A stretch of 64,000 nt of DNA. Source: Daedaleopsis sinensis (taxonomy: Eukaryota; Basidiomycota; Agaricomycetes; Polyporales; Polyporaceae). The DNA lies in assembly GCA_033807695.1 (NCBI GenBank), contig CM066307.1:1240001-1304000 (forward strand), in the 5' to 3' direction. The first letter of the stretch is position 1; every line of letters starts with the position of its first letter. The notes under the pieces are model-generated. The model saw only the letters and a list, made by a program, of their open reading frames with translations. It was not told the DNA's origin and did no database searches. A program made the translations under genes and the position numbers. Of this stretch, positions 45,036-56,871 are shown piece after piece.

Positions 45036-47915
45036 ATGCCTGGACAGCTCCTCTTCCAACCCAACCCTCCTCCGGACCCCTCCCAGCTCCCGGACTCTCT
45101 TCTCCAGTATGGTGTCAAGCTCGACATATCGAAGACGCTCTCTTCGGAGGAGTTGAGCGCACTCAAACAGTTCCGCCGCGCTGCCGATTACATTGCTGCC
45201 GGCGCGTCTCTTCTCTTCGAGTTCTCTCGCCTGAGCTTATGTTAACTCACGCTTATCTGCAGCTATGATCTTCCTCAAGGACAACGCTCTCGTCGAGCGT
45301 GACATCGTCTCCGATGATATCAAGCCCCGTCTTCTTGGCCACTGGGGAACTTGCCCCGGTCTAACCCTCGTCTATGCGCACGTCAATCGTCTCGTCTGCA
45401 AGTCCAATATCGACGCCCTATATGTCGTCGGCCCAGGACATGGTGCTCCGGGTATCCTTTCTTGCCTTTGGCTTGAGAATGCTCTCGGAAGCTTTTACCC
45501 CAAGTACTCCCGCGATCGCGAGGGTCTCTCTGCTCTCGTAAAGTCTTTCAGTGCCCCTGGAGGCTTCCCAAGGTATGTTGGCCGCATACATCCATCATCC
45601 ACTACCAGCACGGGTACTCATCATCGTATCTATTCACAGTCACGTCAATGCGGAGACTCCGGGCTCCATCCACGAAGGTGGTGAACTTGGTTACGCCCTC
45701 GGCGTCTCCTTCGGCGCTGTAATGGACAAGCCCGATCTTGTTTGTGTATGCGTGATCGGTGACGGTGAGGCTGAGACTGGTCCCACTGCTACGTACGCGC
45801 TCTACTGTTATATATCTCCACTTGTGTGGTGTCTAATTGCTATTCTAGAGCATGGCACGGCTACAAGTATATCGACCCCGCCGAATCCGGGGCCGTTCTG
45901 CCGATCGTGCATGTAAACGGGTTCAAAATCTCCGAGCGTACCATCTACGGTACCATGGACGACAAGGAGATCACCGCCCTCTTCACTGGCTATGGCTACC
46001 AGTGTCGTATAGTCGAGGATCTCGAGCACATCGATGAAGACCTTGCAACCAGCATGGACTGGGCGCTCGGCGAGATCAAGAAGATCCAGAAGGCTGCCCG
46101 TAGCGGCAACCCCATCGTCAAGCCTCGCTGGCCTGTTCTCATCCTTCGTACTCCTAAGGTAAGCTCATCTGGCATTGATGACACTCTCAAGACATTTATC
46201 TCGCGGCATTCAGGGATGGTCAGGTCCCAAGGAACTCCATGGCGAGTACATCGAGGGCTCCTTCAAGGCCCACCAAGTACCACTCCCCGAGTCGAAGACT
46301 GATGCCAATGAGCGCGCGATGCTTCAAGATTGGTTGCGCTCGTATGGCCCGAAGGAACTCTTCGGAGAGTCCGGTGTCCCCAACGATGCCATCTTGTCCC
46401 TCATCCCCAAGGAGGAGAGCAAGCGTCTCGGTCTCCGCGAGGAAGCTTTCAAGGCATACAAACCCCTCGATGTTCCCGACTGGAAGCAATTCGCAGTTGA
46501 GAAGGGCTCAGCTCAGAGTTGCATGAAGATCACCGGTGAACTTGTCGATGCTGTCTCTCAGACGTACGTCATGACCTTCTGCAGTCTACATATTGCTAAC
46601 GCCAAAGATAGGAACCCGACCTCCTTCCGAATCTTCTCCCCTGATGAGCTCGTGTCAAATAAGCTCGACGCTGTTCTCCGTCATAGCGGCCGTAACTTCC
46701 AGTGGGATATCGCTTCCCGCGCGAGTGGCGGTCGTGTCATCGAGATCCTATCCGAACATACCTGCCAAGGTATGCTCCAGGGTTACACCCTTACGGGCAG
46801 GACAGGTCTCTTCCCCAGTTACGAGGCTTTCCTCGGGATCATCCACACGATGATGGTCCAGTACGCGAAGTTCGTCAAGACCGCACAAGAAGTGCCCTGG
46901 CGCCAACCCATGGGATCACTCAACTATGTTGAGACCAGTACCTGGACAAGACAGTGAGTATATGCGCATCTACTACGAGGACAGCACTGACAGTTCCCCT
47001 CGCATAGGGAACACAACGGTTTCTCTCACCAAAACCCGTCGTTCATCGGCGCGGTCCTCAACCTGAAGCCCGCCTCGGCCCGTGTATACTTGCCGCCCGA
47101 CGCCAACTGTTTCCTCTCTACGATGGCACATTGTCTCCGTGCTAAGAACTACGTCAACCTCATGGTCGGCAGCAAGCAGCCAACGCCTGTATGGTTGAGC
47201 CCCGAAGAGGCCGATAGGGTACGCATATGTACACTTTTCGTGTTCGCCCTTGATCCTGACATCGAGTGTAGCACTGCATTGCTGGCGCATCCGTGTGGAA
47301 GTTCGCCTCGACCGACGAAGGCATGTCCCCCGATGTCACCCTCGTCGGTATCGGTGTGGAGATGACCTTCGAGGTCATCGCTGCCGCTGCCCTCCTCCGC
47401 AAGGAGATCCCCGCCCTCCGCGTCCGGGTCGTGAACGTCACAGACCTCATGATCCTCGGTCCTTACGGCTCGCACCCACACGCGCTCAGCGACGCGGGCT
47501 TCGAGTCCCTCTTTACCTTGAACAAGCCTGTGATCTTCAACTACCACGGCTACCCCTCCGAGCTCAAGGTGCGTTCCTCCACACCCCTCCATATGGCTGA
47601 CCGCACGCTAATTGTTCGTCCACGTTACAGGGACTGCTGTTTGGGCGCCCGAACCTCGACCGCATGGCGATCAACGGCTACCTCGAGGAGGGAACGACGA
47701 CGTCGCCATTCATGATGATGCTCCTCAACAAGACGAGCAGGTACGACCTCGCGGCGGAGGCGGTCCGCCGGGCGGCGCTCCTCAACCCGCGGGTCGAGAT
47801 CGACGCGCACAAGACGATCAGCCACATCATGCACCTCGCACAGAAGCAGAAGGACTACATCCTCGTGCACGGCGCCGACCCCGCCGACACGTTCGACGTG
47901 CCGAAGTTCGACTAG
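45036..47915 (+). CDS. Xylulose-5-phosphate/fructose-6-phosphate phosphoketolase
   Basis: ThDP-dependent cytosolic enzyme splitting xylulose-5-P or fructose-6-P with phosphate into acetyl-phosphate plus glyceraldehyde-3-P or erythrose-4-P. Nine exons (45036-45201, 45263-45572, 45640-45792, 45849-46158, 46214-46563, 46612-46953, 47008-47218, 47272-47568, 47631-47915) sum to 2,424 nt and 807 residues, the normal length. Signature stretches are [26 protein letters not shown], the ThDP/Mg motif [37 protein letters not shown], and [13 protein letters not shown]. The intron after 45201 starts GCGCGT, a GC donor, as no GT restores [12 protein letters not shown]. Acetyl-phosphate would feed the neighbouring acetate kinase; it is not linked here to a phosphotransacetylase. 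Confidence 0.96.
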
Positions 47916-48327
47916 TCGCTCCCATCCCTCCTCACTTTCCATCGACCCCCGTCTCCTCTACTGCATGACCTAATGGACCATTGTGACAAGATGTATTGAT
48001 ATCTCGACCGCCTCCCCCACATGTTGTACTCAGCACCGTACTTTACAGTGTACTTGTATCCCTCCACGTATATCCTCCCCTCTTCCCGGCCTTGGGGTGT
48101 ACAAAATTTTGCGACCTGTAATCTTTCAAGCGGAATGCATCTGCCCTTTGGAACTCTTTTCGTGTGATGCTCATTGGCACCGACAGAACGGACTCGTCGA
48201 AAACCCAGTACTGAAGCAGGCGATACACATGCACATGTCGTCCCTCATAGAATAGACCGAGGAGGTCTGGGATTTTACAATCTAGATCGCTTCTGTAGAG
48301 CGGTTCAGGCTATGCCGCACACGCTCG
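47916..48327. other. Convergent intergenic region, no gene seen
   Basis: The 412 bp between the stop codons of phosphoketolase and the alpha/beta hydrolase contain only presumed 3' untranslated sequence. Confidence 0.4.
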
Positions 48328-49442
48328 TCACGCAGCAGACGACGAGCAGCGCACCTTTCCTTCCACCACCCTCCCCACCCAGTCCGCGATGAACCCGTTC
48401 GTCTCCTCCGCGCTCTCAAAGTGCGGCGAGTGCCCGACGTCCGCGAGCAGCCGCACCTCGACGCTGTCGTACACCCGGCGCGCGATCCCGATCATCGTCT
48501 CGTACAGGCAGTGCGTGTCCTCCGTGCCCTGCACGACGAGCACGGGGATCGCGCGCGCGGTCGCCTCCCACACGGTGTGGTCCTGCGCGCGCTTGAGGCT
48601 CCAGTAGCGCGCGGCGCGCGGCTGCATGATGAACCCGCCCATCCACTGCAGCTTGACGGGGAACGGCAGCGGGGCGCGCACGCACGAGTCGACGAACGCC
48701 TCCGCGCCCGCGCTCATGTCGTGCGCGTCGGTCGAGGTCACGATCGGGAAGAGCTCGGTCATGCACGGGTGCCGGCACGCGGGGTGGTAGTGCAGCGCGA
48801 GGATCGAGCCGCCGACGTAGACGATCCCGGAGAGGTACGTGGGCCCGTACGCGGTGACGACGTCGACGGCGATCGAGCCTGGGAGGAGACGGACAACGCG
48901 TCGAGTTAGTCAGGGCAGTATGGGATGGGGCGGAAGACGGGCTCCCGGTGCGCAACTGCTACCGACGCACCTCCCAGACTCCTGCGACACCCAAGTAGGT
49001 CCCGTGTCGGAGCACATGCCGGCATGCAAGGTCATCATTCATGCGAAGTCAGCGTCGTTCCGGAAAGACAGGCCCCTTTTCGCGCTCGAGGACGCGGACG
49101 GGAGCAAGAGCAGCGCACGCACCAGCCGACCAGGAACGGCTTCACCACGCCGAACGCGTCGCACACGGTCTTGAAGTCCGCCGCGAGCTTCGCGGACGCG
49201 TAGCCGGCCTCGTCGAGCGGCTTGCCGCTGCGCCCGTGCCCGCGCATCTCGTAGCGGACGAGGTGGAAGCTGCGCAGGAGCGCGGCGTCCGCGAACTGGC
49301 GGTCCCAGCCGTGCGCGGTGCACGAGAGGCCATGGACGAAGACGAGCGCGGGCTTGGACGCGTCCCCCGCGGACTCGGCCCAGAGGCGCGTGCCGTCGGG
49401 CGCGGTGAGCATGCGGATCCGGTCTTCGCTTGTTGCGGTCAT
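48328..49442 (-). CDS. Alpha/beta hydrolase
   Basis: Three exons on the minus strand (49442-49123, an 11-nt exon 48981-48971, 48878-48328) sum to 882 nt and 293 residues. The fold is clear: WAESAGDASKPALVFVHGLS (oxyanion HG), RYEMRGHGRSGKP, the nucleophile elbow VGWSLGGSIA with Ser about 108, VLVVQGTEDTHC with the acid Asp, and VGHSPHFES with the catalytic His near 260. The elbow is split: W-S-L-G comes from the 11-nt exon, without which the nucleophile is lost. There is no signal peptide. It belongs to the broad epoxide-hydrolase/esterase/lactonase group; the substrate is unknown. The start is the first ATG of a longer open frame. Confidence 0.9.
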
Positions 49443-50463
49443 TGGGAGTGAGAGTAAGAGTGGGGAAGTACGGTGTTTGGCGAGGGCGCGGGGTGTGTAG
49501 TTTGGTAGTGTCGAACGAGGTGCCGATCGGCTTGTGGATTTTTGTTGTGGCGAAGCAACAGGCAAGAGCGAAGGAGAAGGGAGAAGGCCTAGGAGGGAGA
49601 AGGAGAAGACAGGACTGACTCTGCGTACCGTGTCGCGTTCAAGCTTATTTACGCTTTCAGGACCTGTTCTCAGAACTCGGGGCTTGTTTTCTGTCCCCGC
49701 AGCTCACGGTCTCGCATCTCTACAGGCTTCAGCCAATCCGGCCGGAAGCGAGCTAGAAGCCCGCGGGTTACGTTGAGCTGTCTGTTTCCGGTCCCAAGCG
49801 TCCTTGTCCCGCGCGGGGCCAAAGAAGGGGAGCGAACGAGGTTTTGCACGGGACTCACCAGTGGCACTCCGCGAGCAGATGGAATGCTCCCATTGTATCG
49901 CGGGCGGTGATTGCTGGAGGCCGTGGGACCCCAAATCGGCCCCCGCTCAACGCTCCCGCACAATCCTCACATACCCCAGGGAAGCCGCAGGACTAGCGAC
50001 AGCCATGAGCGCGGGCTGGAGGTCGACTGGGGAGGGTGCAGTGTGTGCTTAGAGCGTATCGCTTGCAAGCGCCGGCTGGGACAGCTACTTGGAAGCACAA
50101 GAATCCCGAGGGGAAACGATCTCCGTGCATTCCGTTCCTTCCGCGGAAATTGCACCGCTTACGACAGCAGGGCTGGCTGCTATCGAGCAGAGCTGGTCAA
50201 CGCTGTAGACTCTGAATCGCTGCTGCTGCGTTGCTCGACCGCTGCGTATGCTCCGACGTTACTGCTCTCATAGACAGCGTACACATGCAAAGACGTACTT
50301 GGATATAATAGTATAAATGTGCGAGTCCGCGGTGGGTAGGCTAGACAAATGGATAGGATAGTTGGGCCAGGTGGGAGATGCGTCAATAGATAACTGCAGG
50401 ACAGCGAACGGGAGCTCCGCAGACCGGAGCCCGGAGCCACCGCCACACCGTGCACCCTCTGCG
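49443..50463. other. Intergenic region with no supported gene
   Basis: About 1 kb lies between the hydrolase start and the exchanger stop. Only short frames lacking motifs are present on both strands; no tRNA-like cloverleaf was recognised. Confidence 0.4.
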
Positions 50464-53434
50464 CTATGCCCCACCGCTCTTCACCTCCAAGACAATGTTC
50501 GCGACCATGAGGCATAGGTACGCGCACAGCAGCGTGATGCCCCACGCGCGCGGGAGGAAGTACCCGTTGAGCGGGACGAACACGAGCGTGGCAACGAGCA
50601 GCGCGAGCAGGCCCCCACCGGTGACCACGAGCGACATGGAGAAATGGAGCGGGTACGGCACACCGGTCTCGCGCACGATGATCGAGCCCGAGATGCCGAC
50701 GCCGAGGAGGATGTTGAGCATGGGCCCGCCAAAGCAGGCGGAGAATCCCATGATGGGTGCGAATACCGCGACGGACATGTTCGCGACGAGATCCGCGAGT
50801 GAGTTCCCGATGGCGAAGATGGTGATGCCGATGATTGCGTCTGAGAGACCGAAGATGAAGCCGAACGTCTGTCAGGTTGGATAGAGATGAAGGTGAAAAG
50901 GTGTCAGCGTTGAGTAGGCCACGGAGAAGAGAACGCAACTCCGAGGAGATAGGAGGTCGCTCGAAGCGAGGCAGAGAACGAGGTCGGAGGAGCAAAACGG
51001 GCAGAGAAAACGCACCTGGAGGACCTTCACGACTTCATCAGCGATAGCCATAATCCAGACCACGGCGACGAAGAAGCCCATCGCACACCGTGCAAGCTGC
51101 GCTGCGCGCGTATGACCTGTGTCCGCAAACACCGACACCAGAATCGCGGCCGCGAATCCTGCTACTCCGGTAGCGAGCACGAGCCAGCCCTCGTGTTTAA
51201 CGCCATCTGCAGCATTCTCATCAGCTACGAGTTCCGCCCGGAGAACATGAGAACTCACCAAGCAGCACGACGGCACAGAAAAGCGGGCCCAAGCAACACT
51301 GGACGGCCATGAGCCACTTGTTGAACTTGAGCTCATGCATCTCCTCCTCGACCTCCTCCTCAGCGATCAGCGCCCTCTCCACGCCCTCCTCCTCAAAGTC
51401 GATGAGTCGGCTCTCGCTCCCGCTCGCATTCGGTGTGCGCGCATGCGAATGCCGCTTCTCCGACGCCCCCGGGTCCTCGAACGAGGTCACGACGACGGGG
51501 AGCGTGATAGTGAGCGCCATGACCGCCGGGGTAGCGAGTACCCCGACGATCTTGCCGAGGAAGGACTTGCTGCGGAACTCGCGCAGCGTCGGGAACAGGA
51601 TGTGCGCGACGTGCGCAGCGGTCGACGCCGCGCGCGCTGAACGCGTCGGCTCCTGCACGTACGTCTGCGACTCCGCGTCCGATTCCGTGGCGGTTGGCGA
51701 CGCGGGCGTGCGCGCGATCACTGGAATGGACGGGTTGCTGAGCTCCCCAAGAGGATGCGGGGACTCGTGTAGCAGCGGCGCGACGACGGGGTTGGGCGAA
51801 CGTTCGTTCAGCGGCACCCCGAGCGCAGCATCCCATGGATCCCGCTCGTGGTCGTGCAAGCCGGTCGGCGTGCGAACAGGGGTGCGTAATAGTGGCGTTT
51901 GCGAGCTGGAATGCCCACTGTGTCTTGAACGACGGTACGAATATGGGCTGATTGGGCTCTCGAAGTGTGATAAGGTGGACGCTGCGGCATCTCGTTGGAG
52001 CGAGGACACAACACGTCTGAACTCGAGTGCACCAACGAGGGAGAAGGAGGGCATGTGGCTGAGTGGTGGGGAGGAGGGGGGAGATGTCGATGAAGAGCGG
52101 GTGCGTGGACGGCGGGGGATGTCAGTTTGGAGCCCGAGGCGCGGAGGGTCCGAAAGCGAGATGGATCGAGCGCGCGAGTATGGGGAGGGTGCTTGGAGGG
52201 TGTCGGGCGACGCAGAGCGCTGACTGGCTGGACATGGTAGAAATTTGTCAGAATTGGATTCGGCAAGCAAACGTGAACGGAAGTGCGTGCAGTGCGATGA
52301 CCCGTTACATCATTAGACACACGCGCCCCTCTAACCCGAAGCTCACCAAGATGGTCTTGAACCAATGTGTGACAACTTACCGTGGGTCCGAGCTCATTTG
52401 GCTGCTTACATGCCGTGAAGGTGTATTGAGACTGGCCACGACGTGCCCATGATGTAACGGGGCGTTGTAGGGGCGCACCACTCCATATATGCGGAAAAAC
52501 TCACGTTCGTCAAGGTAGGGCTGATCGTCGTGGTACGGCTCTTCTGCATATTCACTGCGCATGAGCGCTTCGTACTGTTTCCGTTTCTCCTGCCGCTTCT
52601 TCCACCAGCTCCCGACCACGACAGTGGTCACGTACACCGCGTACAGGACAATCATGGCCGCCGACTCCCATGCTTCAAGCTTGCTGTCCCATAGAATGAC
52701 CAGAAGGAGTATCACAGCGACGGTGAAGAAGCCGACGTCACGGAGGAACTGCTCCCGGATGACCTTGAACGGCTTGATGATGCACATGGAGCCGACTACG
52801 CACGAAGTAATGAAAGCCGCAGCGCCGAGCAGCTCCCCAATCGCGAGGCCTCCCGAGTTGGAACGCATGGCAGAGAAGGTCGCGAACATGTCTGGGCTGC
52901 CGTTGCCAAACGCGAGGAAGGTCACTCCCGCGACGTTCTCGTCGAGCCCGAGCAGGTGCGCGATGGTGCCGAGGTTGGGGCAGAAGAAGTCCGAGGCAGA
53001 GATGCCGAGGGTGGAGAATAGGAAGACGAGCCAGAACGCGTAGCCGACGAAGAGGAGCGGACGGGTCGGCGCGGCGGCGCAGAAATAGGACTCGAGGTAG
53101 CCTATGGAGAGGAAAGTGCGCTCCATGTCGCACACCTCTTTCACGTGCGTACATTGGTCCTCAGGCGGGACAACGAGCGGATGGCATTCCTACGTCGCCC
53201 AGGCGAACACTGAGCGTGAAGACGGGTCGCTTTGCGCGAAAGGGGACGCACCTCGCTTGCTACACCATAGACGAAGCCGAGTTCTCCAGACGCAGAAGAT
53301 AAACTTCGCTTGGCGTACGACGGGGCGAGGAGGGAGGATCGTGTGCCGGTGTGAACGTACCTGCTCTGAGACCAGAGGATGCAGTTCACAACGAGGACGG
53401 TAACGAATGCGAACTTGGCGAGGCCGGACCCCAT
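50464..53434 (-). CDS. NCLX-like Na+(Li+)/Ca2+ exchanger (CaCA family)
   Basis: Six exons on the minus strand (53434-53361, 53303-53252, 53189-52381, 52223-51259, 51206-51016, 50868-50464) sum to 2,496 nt and 831 residues. The N-terminal hydrophobic MGSGLAKFAFVTVLVVNCIL is a signal or first helix. The first alpha-repeat carries GVTFLAFGNGSPDMFATF and the second GITIFAIGNSLADLVANM, each in a bundle of about five membrane helices. A long central loop (about 310-600) is Ser/Pro/Arg-rich with acidic FEEEGVERALIAEEEVEEEM, likely cytosolic and regulatory. The family resembles human SLC8B1 and yeast YDL206W; mitochondrial versus vacuolar or ER location cannot be fixed from sequence. The 57-nt first intron could be retained in frame, since its acceptor is AAG. 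Confidence 0.88.
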
Positions 53435-54017
53435 GGTAGACAAGATTGGACGAAAGCCAGAGAGAGAGCAAGCTCTCAGAGCATAAGACCTGGAGGGCAA
53501 TGGAAGTAAGCAAGCAAGAGAGTTGGTCGGACGCGCGCACACTCCGTGCACCAGTCTCTCCCCTTTCGGGGCAGTGGGGCGCAGTACTTAAGCCATGGAC
53601 TCTCACCTTTGGATAATAGCCTCCTATGTTCGTGAATGCCCTCCGATGATAGCTACCACCATAACCTAGTACTGAGAGACAGAGAGAGGGAGGTCGAGCG
53701 GATAGTAGACGATGACGACAGTTAACGTTCAGCGCGAGCTGTGCGATATCCTGGGCTTTGTGGAATTTATTTTGTGGCGTCAAGTCCTGTTATCTTATCA
53801 GTTAACCCAGAATAAGCCTAAATACTTACCCAGCGCTCTTCAGCATGTGCATGTGAATACCGTTGTCGACCACTCGATCGCAAGAACGCCTTGAAACTGC
53901 AGTTGGCTCGACAAGCTTGATCGCTGAGGCTTTTCTTTCTTGTCCTTCCTCCGCGCGCATCCCACCACTACGCCTGCACATAGTCCTCATCTCAACAGTC
54001 TCCGTCTGCTGTTTTCC
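53435..54017. promoter_or_regulatory. Divergent promoter region (exchanger / small membrane protein)
   Basis: 583 bp separate the two start codons. No gene and no TATA box were recognised. Confidence 0.4.
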
Positions 54018-54704
54018 ATGTCCTCTCTCGTCTCGTTCTCTCGCCACACCCTCAAGCAGCTCAAATTTGTGCTTCCCGGAGGTCTCGTCACATACTACCT
54101 GGACAGTCATAATGTGCTCTTGGGTATCCTGAGAGGCGACGGCGGTGTGCAGGGTTGGGGTCGGTAAGTCTTTATGCTCTCTGCAAAACTGCAAGACAGG
54201 GACGGACGACTCTGCAGGTTCGCGGCGCGCGTGTCATTGCTCTCTGCCGCCGTCACGATCTCGTTGTTCCTCTACGTGCTCGTGCTGCCATTACTCAAGG
54301 GAGAGCATCCAAACGTGAGTAAAAGTACCGCATAGTCTACATGTTAAACAATCCCAACGAACATCCATCTCGTTCTGTAGTACCGGCATTGGAGGCAATC
54401 CGGGGTTCTGTCCACAGTCATTCCGGTAAGCAGACACCAGTTTAGAACCGGCGAATATATAACTCATTGTTGTTTAGATCATGACTGCGTCTATAGTAGC
54501 TGGGTGGTCTCTCTTGGGGTATACGCTCGGACAGTGGTCAGATCTGGGATTTATTGAAGGTGTAATAGCCGGTGAGTGTCGCAGCGCGTCGCTGCTAGCG
54601 ATCAAATGCTTATCCGCCTCTCATTCGCTACAGCATCTGGCTTGTACGCGCTCTCGTTCGGACTTCTTGGTCTAATCCCCGCGCCGAAAGTGCGCAGGCA
54701 ATAG
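54018..54704 (+). CDS. Small multi-spanning membrane protein, function unknown
   Basis: Five exons (54018-54163, 54218-54314, 54381-54425, 54478-54571, 54634-54704) sum to 453 nt and 150 residues. After an N-terminal amphipathic part (HTLKQLKFVLPGGLVTYYLD) come hydrophobic stretches AAVTISLFLYVLVLPLL, IVAGWSLLGYTLGQ and GLYALSFGLLGLIP, giving three or four membrane helices, and a basic end KVRRQ. I do not recognise the family. Consistent splice phases over five exons and the helix pattern support a real gene. Confidence 0.78.
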
Positions 54705-55323
54705 CGCAACATCAAGAACTCTCCGTGTATTATTGGATCGCGCTAGCGCAGACGCACTTGTCTATGTATCACGCTGCCAACTATCTCGTCTTCGCCCGTC
54801 GCTACTGCGCCGCATGCTGGCGGTCTTCGCCGCGTTGGTTGTGAGCCGAACAAGAGGCTGGCCTGTAGGGTATGGCTGTCTGGAAACGGATGCTAACCGA
54901 AGACGCAGCGTCCGAATTGAAACTGGGGGCTGGCTGTCGATCTACTAATGATGCATTGCAGCTATAACCGCTGACTAGTACTTGACTAGTACTGACTAGT
55001 CTTGCTTCTTTGCAGTTTGTATGCAGCTCCAGTCGGCCGCGGCAGCATCGATCGCGCCGCTGTGACGTTGTCCGTGGTTGGAATCGTGAGCGGTGCGGCT
55101 GACATGGCCCTCGACGCCCTCATATCCTCTCCCGGTTCCAAGCCAGAAGCCCATCCTCTCTCTTCCACATTCTATCCCTCCTCTTGTACTCTCATCGCTT
55201 TCTACTTTTTCAACATGGCCACATGCGACGTTAACACCGTTCCCTTCCCGCATATAGTCAGTCATATCTTCTCTCTCGCGCGACAACGACATACTCATGA
55301 GACCTTTCCTATGATAGCTCTCG
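54705..55323. other. Intergenic region with a short tandem repeat
   Basis: No gene is seen in 619 bp. A cluster of GACTAGTACT units lies at 54972-55000, immediately upstream of the next gene's leader. Confidence 0.4.
54972..55000. repeat. Short tandem repeat of GACTAGTACTT units
   Basis: Three imperfect copies of an 11-bp unit containing the palindrome ACTAGT follow each other. Function unknown. Confidence 0.5.
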
Positions 55324-56588
55324 ATGGGCGCGCGTTCTGTAACGGAAGAATCTACCTCTTCGACCGACTCTGCGAGCTGCAACTCAATCGTCACTCCGCT
55401 CGACTCCCCATGCGACGAGCTCATCGAGCTCATCACGTCAGACATGACCGGCGACCAACCCTCAGCCCCCAAGGACGGCGACGACGACGCCCGCACTCCC
55501 CGCCCTTCGCAAGTCCATTTTGCCGACGTCAAGGACATCTACGGCTCACCGAGCAAACCCAAATCGCTGGGAAGGGTCGTCGGAAAGGCTAAGGGTCTAG
55601 TCAAAGCGTTATATAGGAAAACGACGCGCAAGGTACGCACCGGACCTCTCGTCTACAGCATTGACGGCTGACAGCGTCTGTGTCGGTCTCAACGTCGTCT
55701 TAGTCGCAACACAAGGAGCCGGCGGGAACCATCACCGAGTCCAAGTCCGCGGGCATCCTGATTCCGGGGGCCTGGCGAGACACCTACAACAACCAGGACC
55801 GCCCGGACGCGTCCATCCGCCTCAGGAACAACGCCCACGCCGACTACGTCCTGCGCATGGCCACCCGGCGCATGGCGAGCGTGACCTCAACTACCGGCAT
55901 CTACTCCCCAGAACGCTCCGGCAGCCCCGCGCTCTCCCTCCTGTCCCTCTTCTCCAACCCAGTCTCGGTGGAGGTGGCCGACGAGCCTTCTCTTACCGAG
56001 CGCCGCAGCGACGAGCCCCTCCCTGCGCCCGCGCCGACCGCGCTCGGCCCGACGCTCGTCCGCATCGTGCTCTTCGTGCCCTGGTGCGTCGCCGTCGGCG
56101 CGACGATCCTGCTCTTCCCCGCGCACCTCGACCGCGTCGTCTTCGCCACGGGCTACGTCGCCGCGGCAGACGCGCCGCCCGGCGTGCGCCGCTTCGCCTT
56201 CTGGGCGCACATGGCCGCGGACTACGTCAAGATCTTCGCGGTCGCGCTCGCCGTGCTCTGGGCGCTCGAGCCGCGCGTCGGTGCCGCGGTGTGCGCACTG
56301 GTTGCGGGCCGCTTCGCGGCCGTGTGGTTGTGGTTCAAGCCGCACACGTGCTGTCTGTACAGGAACGTCGGCGTGGACGACATGGAGAGTCTCTGGCTGC
56401 TCGTGCAGGACCAGGCGTACGTCGCGGACACGCTCGAAGAATCCTGCGCGCACCACAACGACCCTGAGTCGGAGGAGGAGGAAGAGGAGGAGGATGAAAG
56501 CAAGATGATTGAGGCGTGGAAGGCCGCGTGGAGGGCGAAGCTGGGGCCCGAGATGGATGCTCTCGTGGCCCCTGTGCTCGTAGATTGA
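55324..56588 (+). CDS. Two-helix membrane protein, function unknown
   Basis: Two exons (55324-55632 and 55704-56588, 71-nt intron, phase 0) give 397 residues. The N-terminal third is polar and Ser/Asp-rich, with a basic KGLVKALYRKTTRK patch. Hydrophobic stretches IVLFVPWCVAVGATILLFPA and the pair FAVALAVLWAL / VGAAVCALVAGRFAAVWLWF predict two or three membrane segments. An acidic SEEEEEEEDESKM run precedes the C-terminus. I do not recognise the family. An upstream ATG in another frame does not join to the second exon. Confidence 0.75.
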
Positions 56589-56871
56589 CCGCGCCGCGGC
56601 GTGTATACGCACGGGACTCGTCTGTGCGCCGTTTGACACGGCAAACATATTGATAGGAATAATTTATAAGAGCACCTAGAGTGATACAGATGACGGACGG
56701 CTTTACGGACCCGCTCCTAGCTATACACTAGTGTCTAAAGTTAAGTATATACAACGCACGCACATACATACTGTGCATGCGTACAACGCGATGTTCATAA
56801 TCTACTACGCCGTGCCCCACTCCTCAATGTCCCAAAGCAGGGAGACTCGGCAGCGAGCATCGGGCGACAGC

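Noticed and set aside
49670..49963. A tRNA gene in the 49.4-50.4 kb gap
   Set aside because: GC-rich stems resembling parts of a cloverleaf are present, but no consistent T-loop GTTCRANNC and acceptor stem pairing was found.
53304..53360. Certainty that this 57-nt stretch of the exchanger gene is an intron
   Set aside because: Donor GTACGT is good, but the acceptor is AAG and the segment is open in frame; either form is possible, so the intron was kept only as the likelier model.
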